In this document: piece after piece, positions 1 to 7,255 of the stretch
Layout of the letters: the number at the start of each line of letters is the position of its first letter
Numbering within the stretch: the first letter of the stretch is position 1
Origin: Rhodoferax sp.
GTDB taxonomy: Bacteria; Pseudomonadota; Gammaproteobacteria; Burkholderiales; Burkholderiaceae_C
NCBI GenBank assembly: GCA_020048795.1
Contig: JAIFMA010000202.1
Coordinates: 1 to 15,038, forward strand
DNA length: 15,038 nucleotides
Direction: 5' to 3'
The notes under the pieces: model-generated
What the model saw: only the letters and a program-made list of their open reading frames with translations
What the model was told of the DNA's origin: nothing
Database searches by the model: none
Program-made: the position numbers and the translations under genes

Positions 1-2
1 AG

Positions 3-413
3 AATGCCATTCTGGATTCGATGACCTCGCAAATCGTCGTTCTGGACCGCGACGGTTGCGTTGTCTCTGCCAATGCCGCCTGGCGCAGCTTCGCCAAACA
101 GGGCGACACCGATGCCTGGTATGGCGCCGGGTGCGGTGAGGCCAGGTTTGGGCGCAGTTTCTTCGAAGTTTGCCAATCCACCACCAGTGTTTCCAAAGAA
201 ATTGCTCTGGAAGTGACCGATCGAGTCGGGCGGGTTCTCAAAGGCACCTTGCCGGTTTACACCTTCGAACACAAGTCAGCAATGCCGCACCACCAAGCCG
301 TCAAAATCATTGTCGAAGGGCGTGCAACACACTTTGATCCCGTCATCATCGACTTGCTGATCGATGTCGTTGACGAATTTCAGGAGATTGCCGCAAGCAA
401 TGGCGAGCAGTAG
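3..413 (+). CDS. PAS domain fused to an HD-GYP C-terminal remnant (5' partial, probably decayed)
   Basis: The frame is open to the window edge, so the gene starts upstream; the codons before the first ATG (position 21) read NAILDS and fit the start of a PAS domain. From that ATG, residues 1 to about 85 resemble a PAS sensor domain of signalling proteins (I-V-V-L-D-R-D-G, then N-A-A-W-R-S-F-A). From about residue 88 the sequence switches abruptly to the extreme C-terminus of an HD-GYP domain (AMPHHQAVKIIVEGR, then THFDP and DEFQEIA). The HD and GYP catalytic residues that should precede this tail are absent. HD-GYP proteins hydrolyse cyclic di-GMP, but this product cannot. The simplest reading is an internal in-frame deletion joining the two ends of a PAS/HD-GYP regulator. 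The family assignment of both halves is by eye; upstream domains cannot be seen. Confidence 0.7.
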   Translation, partial: NAILDSMTSQIVVLDRDGCVVSANAAWRSFAKQGDTDAWYGAGCGEARFGRSFFEVCQSTTSVSKEIALEVTDRVGRVLKGTLPVYTFEHKSAMPHHQAVKIIVEGRATHFDPVIIDLLIDVVDEFQEIAASNGEQ

Positions 414-755
414 GCAAAGGTTTTCGGCTGATCATCCCTGAACTCACTGAGTTGATACTAAAGTTATAGCTGCCTGCGCAATATGGATAAGGGCTGCAGG
501 CTGATTTAACATAAAAAACTGACCAAGGCACCGCGTGGCATCTTGAAGGGACGATGTCAATCTACTTGGTCGGCGCAGGACGACACGATAAGTTCCAATG
601 GTAGCTGGGCTGACTGCGAGCAGCTAACGAAGTCTGCATAAGGTCTATAGATAGTTTTGGCCGACATAACTCGCTCGGCTTGGGCCATCGGCCGCACCCC
701 CACTTGTTCCAGTAAAGAACGCCTGGCCCGCGTGCCGGGTTGGGATGCTGGGTAG
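414..755. other. gene-free stretch of 342 bp with one repeat copy
   Basis: No convincing gene lies here. Reading frames on the minus strand between about 557 and 859 run into the MCP gene out of frame and have no family resemblance or ribosome-binding site. The only structure I can support is the 44-bp repeat copy at 464-507. The stretch lies between the converging ends of the PAS/HD-GYP remnant and the leftward MCP, so it holds the 3' regions of both, but I see no clear hairpin-plus-T-run terminator. Confidence 0.6.
464..507 (+). repeat. dispersed 44-bp repeat, copy 1
   Basis: This 44-bp segment (starting TTATAGCTGCCTG and ending GGGCTGCAGGCTGATTT) aligns without gaps to 2491-2534, with 31 of 44 positions identical. 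It also resembles, in reverse orientation, the segment at 7856-7908 inside the formate dehydrogenase gene. I have the impression that ATAGCTGC...GGGCTACAGGC-type elements are frequent between genes in Comamonadaceae, but this was not checked. It sits downstream of the PAS/HD-GYP remnant. Confidence 0.6.
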
Positions 756-2363
756 TTACCAAACCGTATTGGCTTGGTCGGAAATTGCCAATGTTGCCGT
801 GTGGGTATGCGGGTCATGGGCATTGAGCTTGAACACTGCCACAGTGTTGACCAGTGCATCTGCTTGGGATTTCAGACTGCTTGCGGCCGCTGACATCACC
901 TCGACCAACTCGGCGTTTTGCTGCGTCATGTTGTCCATCAGGTGAATGGCGACACCCAACTGCGACACACCCTGGCTCTGCTCAGTGCTGGCCACACTGA
1001 TTTCACCCATGATCTGGGTAACCAGGCGGATGCTGCTGACCACTTCCGACATGGTGGCTCCGGCTTGATCCACCAGCACCGTGCCGTGCTCCACCCGCTG
1101 CACGCTGGCACTGATCAGTGCCTTGATTTCACGGGCAGCCTCGGCCGAGCGACCGGCCAGGCTACGCACCTCGCTGGCCACCACGGCAAAACCCCGGCCC
1201 TGTTCACCGGCACGGGCGGCTTCAACTGCGGCGTTAAGCGCCAGAATATTGGTTTGAAAGGCAATGCCGTCGATGACCTGAATGATGTCGGAAATCTTGC
1301 GTGACGACTCGTTGATGCCGCGCATGGTGTCCACCACCTGGGTCACCACCGCACCGCCACGCGTGGCCACTTCGGATGCGCTTTGGGCCAGTTGATTGGC
1401 CTTGCGCGCGTTTTCGGCATTCTGGTTGACGTTGGCACCCAACTGCTCCATGGATGCCGTGGTGTCTTTAAGGGAATGCGACTGGCTGTCGGTACGCGAC
1501 GACAAATCGAGGTCGCTCTGGGCAATGTCTGCGCTGGCTGCAGCCACGCCATTGGCCCCGTCACGCACCTCTGCCACCACACTGACCAGGCCGGTCTGCA
1601 TGTCTTTGAGCGCCAGTAATAGCTGCGAGATTTCGTTTTTGCCGGTGGTGTCAAACTGCAGGCTCAAGTCACCCGCCGCCACCGCCCGTGACACTTGCAC
1701 CGCCAGGTTGATCGGCTGGGTGATGGAGCGGATGATCCACAACGCCATCAGCACCCCCACCGCCAAGGCCACCGTCACCGTGAGTCCCATCACAAATACC
1801 ATGCTTGATGTGGCGTGCTGGGTCGCATTGGCAGACTGCAGCATCTGCCCGTCCTGGTGTTTGAGCAGGCCGTCCAGCGCGTCAAAGTAGGTCTTTTGGG
1901 CGGGGCGCACCTTGTCCAGCAAAAAGGCCTTAGCCTCAAAGGTCTGCCCACCAATGGCAAGCTCCATGGCCTCGGCTTGCAGTGGCTCATAGGCGGTGCG
2001 GGTCTGCGCCACCTGGGCCAGCAAGGCCCGGGCCTCTTGGTTGGTCAATTGTGCATCGAGCTTGGCAAATCGCTCACCAATTTGCTTACGCGCCACCTCA
2101 ATGCGCCCGGCCTCCTTCTTGATGTCTGCGCTGTCGCTCATGATGATCATGTTGCGCAGCGCATCGGCAATCAGGGTCACATCGGCTTTGATGTCATTGA
2201 TGGCGGCCACTTTGGGTACGCGGTCGTTGATGACCTCGTCAAACATGTCGTTCATGCTCTTGAACTTGAGCAAGGACACCCCGGCCATGAACGCCAGCAG
2301 CAAACCCAGGATGGCAAAACCAAGAATCAGCCGGGTGGAAATTTTCATGTCGTTGATATTCAT
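756..2363 (-). CDS. methyl-accepting chemotaxis protein (4HB-type sensor, HAMP, MCP signal domain)
   Basis: A 535-residue transmembrane chemoreceptor. It would sense a periplasmic ligand and control CheA/CheW at the cell pole. A short cytoplasmic N-terminus is followed by TM1 (about 11-32), a periplasmic helical region (about 33-186) consistent with a four-helix-bundle sensor, TM2 (about 187-211), HAMP (about 208-262) and a long cytoplasmic coiled-coil signalling domain. The near-invariant hairpin tip is at about 364-396 (IDGIAFQTNILALNAAVEAA, then RAGEQGRGFAVVA). There is no C-terminal NWETF-type CheR-docking pentapeptide. I chose the ATG at 2361-2363 (MNINDMKIST), since receptors of this type begin just before TM1; the frame stays open 32 codons further upstream without receptor-like sequence. 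The ribosome-binding site is poor, and the ATG five codons on is a second candidate. No chemotaxis partner gene is adjacent. Confidence 0.93.
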   Translation of the reverse strand: MNINDMKISTRLILGFAILGLLLAFMAGVSLLKFKSMNDMFDEVINDRVPKVAAINDIKADVTLIADALRNMIIMSDSADIKKEAGRIEVARKQIGERFAKLDAQLTNQEARALLAQVAQTRTAYEPLQAEAMELAIGGQTFEAKAFLLDKVRPAQKTYFDALDGLLKHQDGQMLQSANATQHATSSMVFVMGLTVTVALAVGVLMALWIIRSITQPINLAVQVSRAVAAGDLSLQFDTTGKNEISQLLLALKDMQTGLVSVVAEVRDGANGVAAASADIAQSDLDLSSRTDSQSHSLKDTTASMEQLGANVNQNAENARKANQLAQSASEVATRGGAVVTQVVDTMRGINESSRKISDIIQVIDGIAFQTNILALNAAVEAARAGEQGRGFAVVASEVRSLAGRSAEAAREIKALISASVQRVEHGTVLVDQAGATMSEVVSSIRLVTQIMGEISVASTEQSQGVSQLGVAIHLMDNMTQQNAELVEVMSAAASSLKSQADALVNTVAVFKLNAHDPHTHTATLAISDQANTVW

Positions 2364-2405
2364 GGGGGGTCTGCGCCTTGAGTGTGGTGACTGCCGTTCA
2401 GAATA

Positions 2406-2469
2406 GTACCAAACCGAGCCGGGCGTGTCTGCCGATGCCCTGGCATCCAGCCTTGCCAAGGTTTGGTAC
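2406..2469. promoter_or_regulatory. 10-bp perfect inverted repeat upstream of the MCP gene
   Basis: GTACCAAACC at 2406-2415 and its exact complement GGTTTGGTAC at 2460-2469 face each other 43-106 bp upstream of the MCP start. The 44-bp spacing is too long for a tight hairpin but suits two protein-binding half sites or a looped operator. The 9-mer TACCAAACC recurs at the MCP stop codon (757-765) and, inverted, at 3957-3965 in the UbiA-like gene. An operator role is inference only. Confidence 0.3.
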
Positions 2470-2490
2470 GCGCCAAAGTCAGTATTATAT

Positions 2491-2534
2491 TGATAGTGGC
2501 TAGCGCACTATTTACAAGGGCTACAGGCCATTTT
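2491..2534 (+). repeat. dispersed 44-bp repeat, copy 2
   Basis: Ungapped match to 464-507 (31 of 44 identical), in the same orientation, including the shared core AAGGGCT-[A/G]-CAGGC. It lies in the gap between the MCP gene and the stop of the leftward RCK-domain gene, 27 bp from that stop. Together with copy 1 it brackets the MCP gene in direct orientation, about 2 kb apart. Confidence 0.6.
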
Positions 2535-2561
2535 CTTGAATTTGACCGGCAGCCAGCGGCT

Positions 2562-3605
2562 TCAGCGCAGTCCGGCTTCGGTGCGGCGTGCAAACTTGCG
2601 CCACAACCAGCCAATATCTGGCTGGCGGGCGTGGAGCACATAGCCCAGATCGTTGACATTGGCCATGCTGCCTTGCAAGAGTGCTCGGGAGCTGCGTGTG
2701 CTGGCAAACAGGATGTTGTCACCCGGGCATAAGTCCAAGTCGTCGCTGGGCAGCAGATGGTTCTGGCTGCCTCGCAGCAGCAGCAGCGGTACCGCCCGCA
2801 GCAGTTGCGTGCGGTCTGTCGGGCTACGCAGCAGTGCGCCGAGTTTGACTTGGGCGCCGCTGCGCAGTTCGGCCTCAAGCGCTGGCGCAACTTTGGCATC
2901 AATGGCCACGTTCCAGGTGGCAGGTACGCGCTGGCCGCATGCCAGCACGATGCGTGCCACCAGCGCGTCGCTCCAGGCATCGTCCTGGCGCTTGACTTCA
3001 GCCAGAAAGCGGGCCAGCAACGGTGTTGTGAGCAGCCCCAGGCATTCGTGGGCAATGATTTCGGCCGGGCGCACCATGAAATCGGCCTTGAAGGTCGCGA
3101 ACAGCAGGCTGTTGGATTGCTGGTTTTGCCGCAGTACGGTAAACAGCGCCGGATTGATTTCTTCGGCGGTCGCGACGATGGCCAGGTTGGCGATGTCGTT
3201 GCTGGTGCCAGCATTGATGCCGACCGCTTGCGTAATGCCGGCTTTTTCGAGCACCATGCGCTCGTTGCCAACACCCCTCACTTGCGGCACGCTGCTGATG
3301 ATTGAGCGGTTGGGCTCGATGACCGTCAGGTCGATCCCTGCCCCCTGCAGGTCATCGACGATGGCCTGGCCAAAACGGCCATAACCGCAGAGTATCCAGT
3401 GGCCGCGCGGTGGTTCGCGTTGCGTTTCGAGCAGGCTGCCCGGAGCTGCCGTCAGCCATTCCACCAACTGGTAGGAACCCGGCGAGCGGATCGCCAGCGC
3501 CAGGTATTCGCCGAAAGTCTCAAACGGGTTGAACCTGGTTTCTCCTTGGGTATCCAGTATCAGGCAAGACATGGCAGCCATTGGTACTCCGTTGACTTGA
3601 ATCAA
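2562..3605 (-). CDS. RCK/TrkA-N domain potassium-channel-type protein, probably missing its N-terminal half
   Basis: The 347-residue product carries a Rossmann nucleotide-binding RCK (TrkA-N) domain with its dinucleotide loop at residues 71-79 (ILCGYGRFG, a GxGxxG motif), an acidic residue at the end of the second strand (VIEPN), and a C-terminal RCK-C-like region ending in DLCPGDNILFA near 291-301. Such domains gate K+ channels and transporters in response to NAD(H) or ATP. The family I recognise is a longer protein with N-terminal channel helices and a first RCK domain; here only the second half remains. The start given is a TTG with no ribosome-binding site. Codons upstream of it (LNLAQAARTS, to an in-frame stop at 3642-3644) still read like family sequence, which argues that the gene was cut near 3640. 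The divergent UbiA-like gene begins only about 50 bp further on, leaving no room for the missing part. Confidence 0.75.
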   Translation of the reverse strand: MIQVNGVPMAAMSCLILDTQGETRFNPFETFGEYLALAIRSPGSYQLVEWLTAAPGSLLETQREPPRGHWILCGYGRFGQAIVDDLQGAGIDLTVIEPNRSIISSVPQVRGVGNERMVLEKAGITQAVGINAGTSNDIANLAIVATAEEINPALFTVLRQNQQSNSLLFATFKADFMVRPAEIIAHECLGLLTTPLLARFLAEVKRQDDAWSDALVARIVLACGQRVPATWNVAIDAKVAPALEAELRSGAQVKLGALLRSPTDRTQLLRAVPLLLLRGSQNHLLPSDDLDLCPGDNILFASTRSSRALLQGSMANVNDLGYVLHARQPDIGWLWRKFARRTEAGLR

Positions 3606-3689
3606 CGATGTTCTGGCTGCTTGGGCTAAATTGAGCGGTTGCTACCCCAAGTCATTCTGAATTACCAAAAAAAATGGACGACTGATGTC

Positions 3690-4616
3690 ATGAGCGAACA
3701 GTCCGCGCACGAAATGTCTGCCTTGACGGTTTGGCAACTGGCCAGACCGGGCTCCCTATGGATAACCGTGCTGGCCTGCTTGCTGGGGTTTGCTTCGGCA
3801 GCGGGCTGCGGCTATGACCCGGATTGGGCCAGCGCACTGGCCACGCTGATGCTGGCAGTCAGTTTTCATGCGGGTGCCAACATGCTGCAAGAAGATGCCT
3901 CGGCACCGGGCAGCGCAGCGCTGAAGAGCAGCCTGTCGTCATTCACCGGTGGGCATGGTTTGGTACCACTTGGGCTGGTCAGTGCCGGTGATGCACTTCA
4001 ATTGGCTTGGATCGTGCTGGGTCTGACGATGCTCTGCGGCGTGTTGCTGGCGCTGAAAGCGGCGGGTGGGCTGGTAGGGTTGGGCTTGGCTGGCCTGTTG
4101 CTGGCTTGGGCCTATGCAAGGCCACCGCTGCAACTCGCACGCCGCGGCTTTGGTGAACTGCTGGCGGCACTGGCGTGGTGGCTGGTGGTGCTGGGGGCAG
4201 ATTATGTTTGGCGGCGGCATTTCTTTCTGATTCCGGCGGTAACGGCCGTCAGTTTTGCGGTTCTGGTGGCCAATGTCCATCTGGCAAGCGCTTGTGTGAC
4301 CGCCGCGGCGGACCGCACTGTCGGCCGTCACACCCTGGCGGTGCGCTGGGGGTTGCCAGGTGCGACTGCCGTTTATTGGGCGCTGTTGATACTGGCGTAT
4401 GGCTGGCTGGTCGGTGGTGTGCGGGCGCTGTATCACCCGGGCCCAGCGCTGTGGGGGCTCGCATCGCTGCCTTTGTCGATGCTGGCCGGGGGGCTACTTT
4501 GGCGATTTGGCAAGCAGCCCAAACGCCTGGACTGGGTACTTTGGTTATCTGTCCTGGCCGCTGCGCTGCACGCGCTGTCGATGGGCGCGGGCCTCTTCGC
4601 CATGATCCTGATGTAA
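3690..4616 (+). CDS. UbiA/MenA-like prenyltransferase family membrane protein with degraded Asp motifs
   Basis: A 308-residue, very hydrophobic protein with about eight or nine membrane segments, matching the UbiA superfamily, whose members attach polyprenyl chains to quinone or haem precursors in the membrane. It looks closest to the MenA-like branch: YARPPLQLARRGFGEL (about 142-157) fits the conserved cytoplasmic loop, and DRTVGRHTLAVRWG (about 208-221) fits the segment after the second Asp motif. The first motif, normally NDxxDxxxD, reads NMLQEDAS (64-71), and the second has N195 and D208 separated by a longer, Asp-free stretch. The Mg-diphosphate ligands therefore seem largely lost, so it may be inactive or may do another reaction. 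I chose the ATG at 3690; the frame continues to a TTG at 3639 without support. No quinone-pathway genes adjoin it. Confidence 0.75.
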   Translation: MSEQSAHEMSALTVWQLARPGSLWITVLACLLGFASAAGCGYDPDWASALATLMLAVSFHAGANMLQEDASAPGSAALKSSLSSFTGGHGLVPLGLVSAGDALQLAWIVLGLTMLCGVLLALKAAGGLVGLGLAGLLLAWAYARPPLQLARRGFGELLAALAWWLVVLGADYVWRRHFFLIPAVTAVSFAVLVANVHLASACVTAAADRTVGRHTLAVRWGLPGATAVYWALLILAYGWLVGGVRALYHPGPALWGLASLPLSMLAGGLLWRFGKQPKRLDWVLWLSVLAAALHALSMGAGLFAMILM

Positions 4617-4704
4617 TCAGCATCACCAAGACCTGGGCGCATCGCTGTCATGCTGTTCATGGTTAGGGCAGGCGCGACAAAATGCACATGTGGCATGACA
4701 TCGG

Positions 4705-4731
4705 TCAAATGGCATCGACTGTTGCCGTCCT
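4705..4731 (+). promoter_or_regulatory. candidate sigma-28 (FliA) promoter for the Cache protein-MCP operon
   Basis: TCAA (4705-4708), a 15-bp spacer, then GCCGTCCT (4724-4731) matches the flagellar sigma-28 layout TAAA/TCAA-N15-GCCGATAA, with the GCCG core intact and correct spacing. It lies about 90 bp upstream of the Cache-protein start. Chemoreceptor genes are commonly transcribed from such promoters in flagellated proteobacteria, so context supports it. The second half of the -10 element is a weak match. Confidence 0.5.
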
Positions 4732-4822
4732 ACAATTTCAGCGTGCTCAGCCAGAGTCAGACTCCGTGCCCTGCACCCGGTCTTTTCCATGAACGCCAGT
4801 TTTCACCTTACGGAGACCCATC

Positions 4823-5392
4823 GTGATCCTCATCCAAACCCCCCGATTTTTCCAGCTCGCCCGGGTCGCCACCCTGGGTTTGGGCATCGCCCTGGGTGCC
4901 AGCCTGACCCAGGCCGCCGAATTGCCCGCTGCACTGCAGGCCAAGGTCAGCAAATACCAAAAGCAGTTGGTGGATTGGGCAGCCAACCCCTTGATGATTT
5001 CGGCCACCAAAGAGGCCAATGCCAAAGGCGGCTTTTTGCCCGGCATGACCAATGCCAAGTGGAATGACCTTGACGACAAAGACCCGGCAGTGCTGTCCAC
5101 CCTGAACAGCCCGGCTGGTTTGCAGATTCACAAGTGGGAAGAGGATAAAAACCTCAACAAGCTGTTTTTGCGCGACCAAAAAGCCAACGTGATTGCCGGC
5201 AGCAGTAAAACCCTGCTGTTCAACAATGCCAGTCGCCCGGCCGCCATCAATGCGCTCAAGGGCCAGGCTTGGGCCGACACCGAGGTCAAGCCTGACCCCA
5301 CCACTCAGATCAAAAGCGTGCAGGTGTCTGCACCGGTGCTTGATGGTGGCAAGGCCATTGGCATTCTGCATGGCAGTGTGACAGCCGAATGA
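4823..5392 (+). CDS. exported periplasmic Cache-like sensor protein
   Basis: A 189-residue protein with a signal peptide: basic start, hydrophobic core at about 13-29 and a likely cleavage after the TQAA at 29-32. There is no other membrane segment, so it should be soluble in the periplasm. The mature part resembles a single Cache (PAS-like extracellular) domain: W52-x-x-N-P-L-M near the start, then LFLRDQKANVIAGSSKT (about 114-130), a GQAWADTE segment, and a final strand pair SVQVSAPVLDGGKAIGIL (about 165-182). Such folds usually sit inside receptors and bind small ligands; here the domain is a free protein. The GTG start at 4823 is supported by GGAG about 9 bases upstream. The MCP gene begins 31 bp downstream on the same strand. 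I infer a ligand-binding partner for that receptor. Family assignment is by eye. Confidence 0.7.
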   Translation: MILIQTPRFFQLARVATLGLGIALGASLTQAAELPAALQAKVSKYQKQLVDWAANPLMISATKEANAKGGFLPGMTNAKWNDLDDKDPAVLSTLNSPAGLQIHKWEEDKNLNKLFLRDQKANVIAGSSKTLLFNNASRPAAINALKGQAWADTEVKPDPTTQIKSVQVSAPVLDGGKAIGILHGSVTAE

Positions 5393-5423
5393 ACTGCTAG
5401 CGCCACCCCGACCGGAGGTTTTT

Positions 5424-7007
5424 ATGGCTTTTGTCACTAACCTGCGCATCAGCACGCGTTTGCTGATGGGTTTTGGTGTGTTGCTGCTGTTGCTGCTGGT
5501 GCTCACCGGTGTCGCGGCCGACCGCATGGGTGTGGTTGATCTCAAGCTCAACCAGATTGTCGAGACCGATGCGCGCAAGCTGCGCCTGGCCATCGGCCTG
5601 CGCGACTTGGTGCGAGACCAGTCGGTGGCGATTCGCGATGTGGTGATGCAAGACGACATGTCGTTCAAAAAGACCGAACTCAAGCGCATGAAGGACGTGG
5701 CCAAACAGTATGCCCAGCTCCGCAGCGAACTGTTGAGCGGATTTCCCCAAGCCAGCGTGCAACAGACGCTGAAAGACTTCGAGCCGCTGGAGGCATCTCT
5801 AAAAGCCGGGCTGGATGCAGTCATCGAGTGGTCGCTGAACCAAGACAACGCGGCAGCCGGTGAGGCCGTGCGCAGCCAGTTCCGCCCAGCCCAACTGGGG
5901 TTGGTGACAGCATTGGACAAGCTGATCGAGCGCATCGAAGCCGACTCGGCCCAATCGGCCCTGGGCGCATCAGCCACCTACCGGACTGCCTTGGTCACGC
6001 TGTGGGGTTTGGGCGGTTTGGCGGTGATGGTAGGGGCGATGATTGCCTTCCTGACGATTCGCAGCATCGTGCCACCATTACGTGCCGCGGTGGTGGCCGC
6101 AGAGCGGATTGCCGCCAGCGACCTGACCGACCAGCGCCTGCCTGCCACCGGCGATGAACTCGGCCAACTGATGACCGCCATGACCCGCATGGCACAGGAG
6201 CTGTCGGCACACATGTCGCAAGTGCATGACTCGGCCAGCACCATTCATACGGCCAGCTCCGAGATCGCCAGTGGCACCATGGATTTGTCGATGCGCACCG
6301 AAAATGCCGCCGCCAATCTCATCAAAACCTCGCAAAGCGTATCCACCCTGACCGAGGTAGTGCGGCAAAGTACCGAGGCCGCCAGCCAAGCTAACCAACT
6401 GGCGATGAATGCCTCTGGCCTGGCCGAGCGCGGCGGTCAGGTGGTGTCAGAGGTGGTCAACACCATGCAGGAGATTGCCCGCAGTTCCAGTCAGATCAGT
6501 GACATCATTGGTGTCATTGACGGTATTGCCTTTCAGACCAATATCCTGGCACTGAATGCAGCCGTGGAGGCGGCCCGTGCGGGTGAGCAGGGCCGCGGGT
6601 TTGCGGTGGTGGCCACCGAAGTGCGGCAGTTGGCCCAACGCAGCGCCCAGGCGGCACGCGAAATCAAGGCGTTGATCGAAAACAGTGTTGGCAAAGTGGC
6701 GGCTGGCTCGGTACTGGTGGACCGGGCCGGGGGTTCGATGCTGGACATTGTCAGCGGTGTGCAGCGTGTGACCGAGGTGATTGCCAAAATCACTGCTGCG
6801 TCAACCGAGCAGAACCGGGAAATTCAGGACATCAACAGTTCAATCCACGCGCTTGACCAGATGACGCAACAAAACGCAGCGCTGGTCGAACAAAGCGCAG
6901 CCGCCTCGGAAAACCTCAAAGCCCAGGCCGAACGGCTGGCTCACGTGGTCAATGTCTTCAAACTGGCAAAGAGCCCGGTGCCGCAGCTTCGTTACAGTCA
7001 AGCATAG
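5424..7007 (+). CDS. methyl-accepting chemotaxis protein (4HB-type sensor, HAMP, MCP signal domain)
   Basis: A 527-residue chemoreceptor: TM1 (about 11-31), periplasmic helical region (about 32-186) probably a four-helix-bundle sensor, TM2 (about 187-212), HAMP (about 211-263), then the cytoplasmic signalling coiled coil with its hairpin tip at about 365-397 (IDGIAFQTNILALNAAVEAA, RAGEQGRGFAVVA). It ends in a VFKLA tail without a CheR-docking pentapeptide. A strong Shine-Dalgarno GGAGG (5414-5418) precedes the ATG at 5424. It follows the Cache-like periplasmic protein by 31 bp and probably shares its transcript and candidate sigma-28 promoter. Its signalling domain is of the same type as that of the leftward MCP at 756-2363, but the sensor regions differ, so the two probably respond to different signals. 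Confidence 0.94.
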   Translation: MAFVTNLRISTRLLMGFGVLLLLLLVLTGVAADRMGVVDLKLNQIVETDARKLRLAIGLRDLVRDQSVAIRDVVMQDDMSFKKTELKRMKDVAKQYAQLRSELLSGFPQASVQQTLKDFEPLEASLKAGLDAVIEWSLNQDNAAAGEAVRSQFRPAQLGLVTALDKLIERIEADSAQSALGASATYRTALVTLWGLGGLAVMVGAMIAFLTIRSIVPPLRAAVVAAERIAASDLTDQRLPATGDELGQLMTAMTRMAQELSAHMSQVHDSASTIHTASSEIASGTMDLSMRTENAAANLIKTSQSVSTLTEVVRQSTEAASQANQLAMNASGLAERGGQVVSEVVNTMQEIARSSSQISDIIGVIDGIAFQTNILALNAAVEAARAGEQGRGFAVVATEVRQLAQRSAQAAREIKALIENSVGKVAAGSVLVDRAGGSMLDIVSGVQRVTEVIAKITAASTEQNREIQDINSSIHALDQMTQQNAALVEQSAAASENLKAQAERLAHVVNVFKLAKSPVPQLRYSQA

Positions 7008-7050
7008 ACTGCGGTTTTGTAGCGGCTGTTCGCCATTGAAATAGAGACCA

Positions 7051-7180
7051 ATTCCATTTCTAAATCATTTTGTCTAGGCGAGAAGCCTCAGGCAGTGCTG
7101 ACGCTTGACCCAATGCTTCTTCAGCTGCATTGGGAGGACAAGCCGAAGCAACAACGATATGGATGATTTAGCAAGGGAAT
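7051..7180. mobile_element. 130-bp MITE-like element with terminal inverted repeats and internal hairpin
   Basis: The left end ATTCCATTTCTAAATCAT (7051-7068) and right end ATGATTTAGCAAGGGAAT (7163-7180) are inverted copies matching at 16 of 18 positions. Inside lies a strong stem, CCCAATGC (7109-7116) with GCATTGGG (7127-7134), which can extend through GCTTG/CAAGC (7103-7107 / 7139-7143). The right 46 bp (7138-7183) match 12240-12285 at 40 of 46 positions, and the inverted left end is identical over 18 bp to the right end of that other copy. It encodes nothing and has no clear target-site duplication. It could act as a terminator between the MCP and the formate dehydrogenase. A non-autonomous transposable element is inference. 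Confidence 0.55.
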
Positions 7181-7181
7181 A

Positions 7182-7229
7182 ACTTTCACGATTAGGGGTG
7201 CTGCTCACTCGAATCATGAAAGTGAGTGA
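7182..7229. promoter_or_regulatory. overlapping alternative inverted repeats upstream of the formate dehydrogenase genes
   Basis: ACTTTCA (7182-7188) can pair with TGAAAGT (7217-7223), and CTCACT (7204-7209) can pair with AGTGAG (7221-7226). The right arms overlap, so in RNA only one stem could form at a time. If this part is transcribed it could be a leader switch; if not, the arms could be protein-binding half sites. The sequence alone does not decide, and short repeats like these also arise by chance. Confidence 0.25.
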
Positions 7230-7255
7230 TGCGCAAAGGGGGCGTTTTCGTGATC

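Noticed and set aside
557..859. Minus-strand ORFs in the gap left of the MCP gene
   Set aside because: They overlap the MCP gene out of frame and lack a ribosome-binding site, plausible domains or coding-like composition.
2364..2500. Sigma-28 promoter for the leftward MCP
   Set aside because: No TAAA/TCAA-N15-GCCG arrangement with correct spacing was found on the minus strand upstream of 2363.
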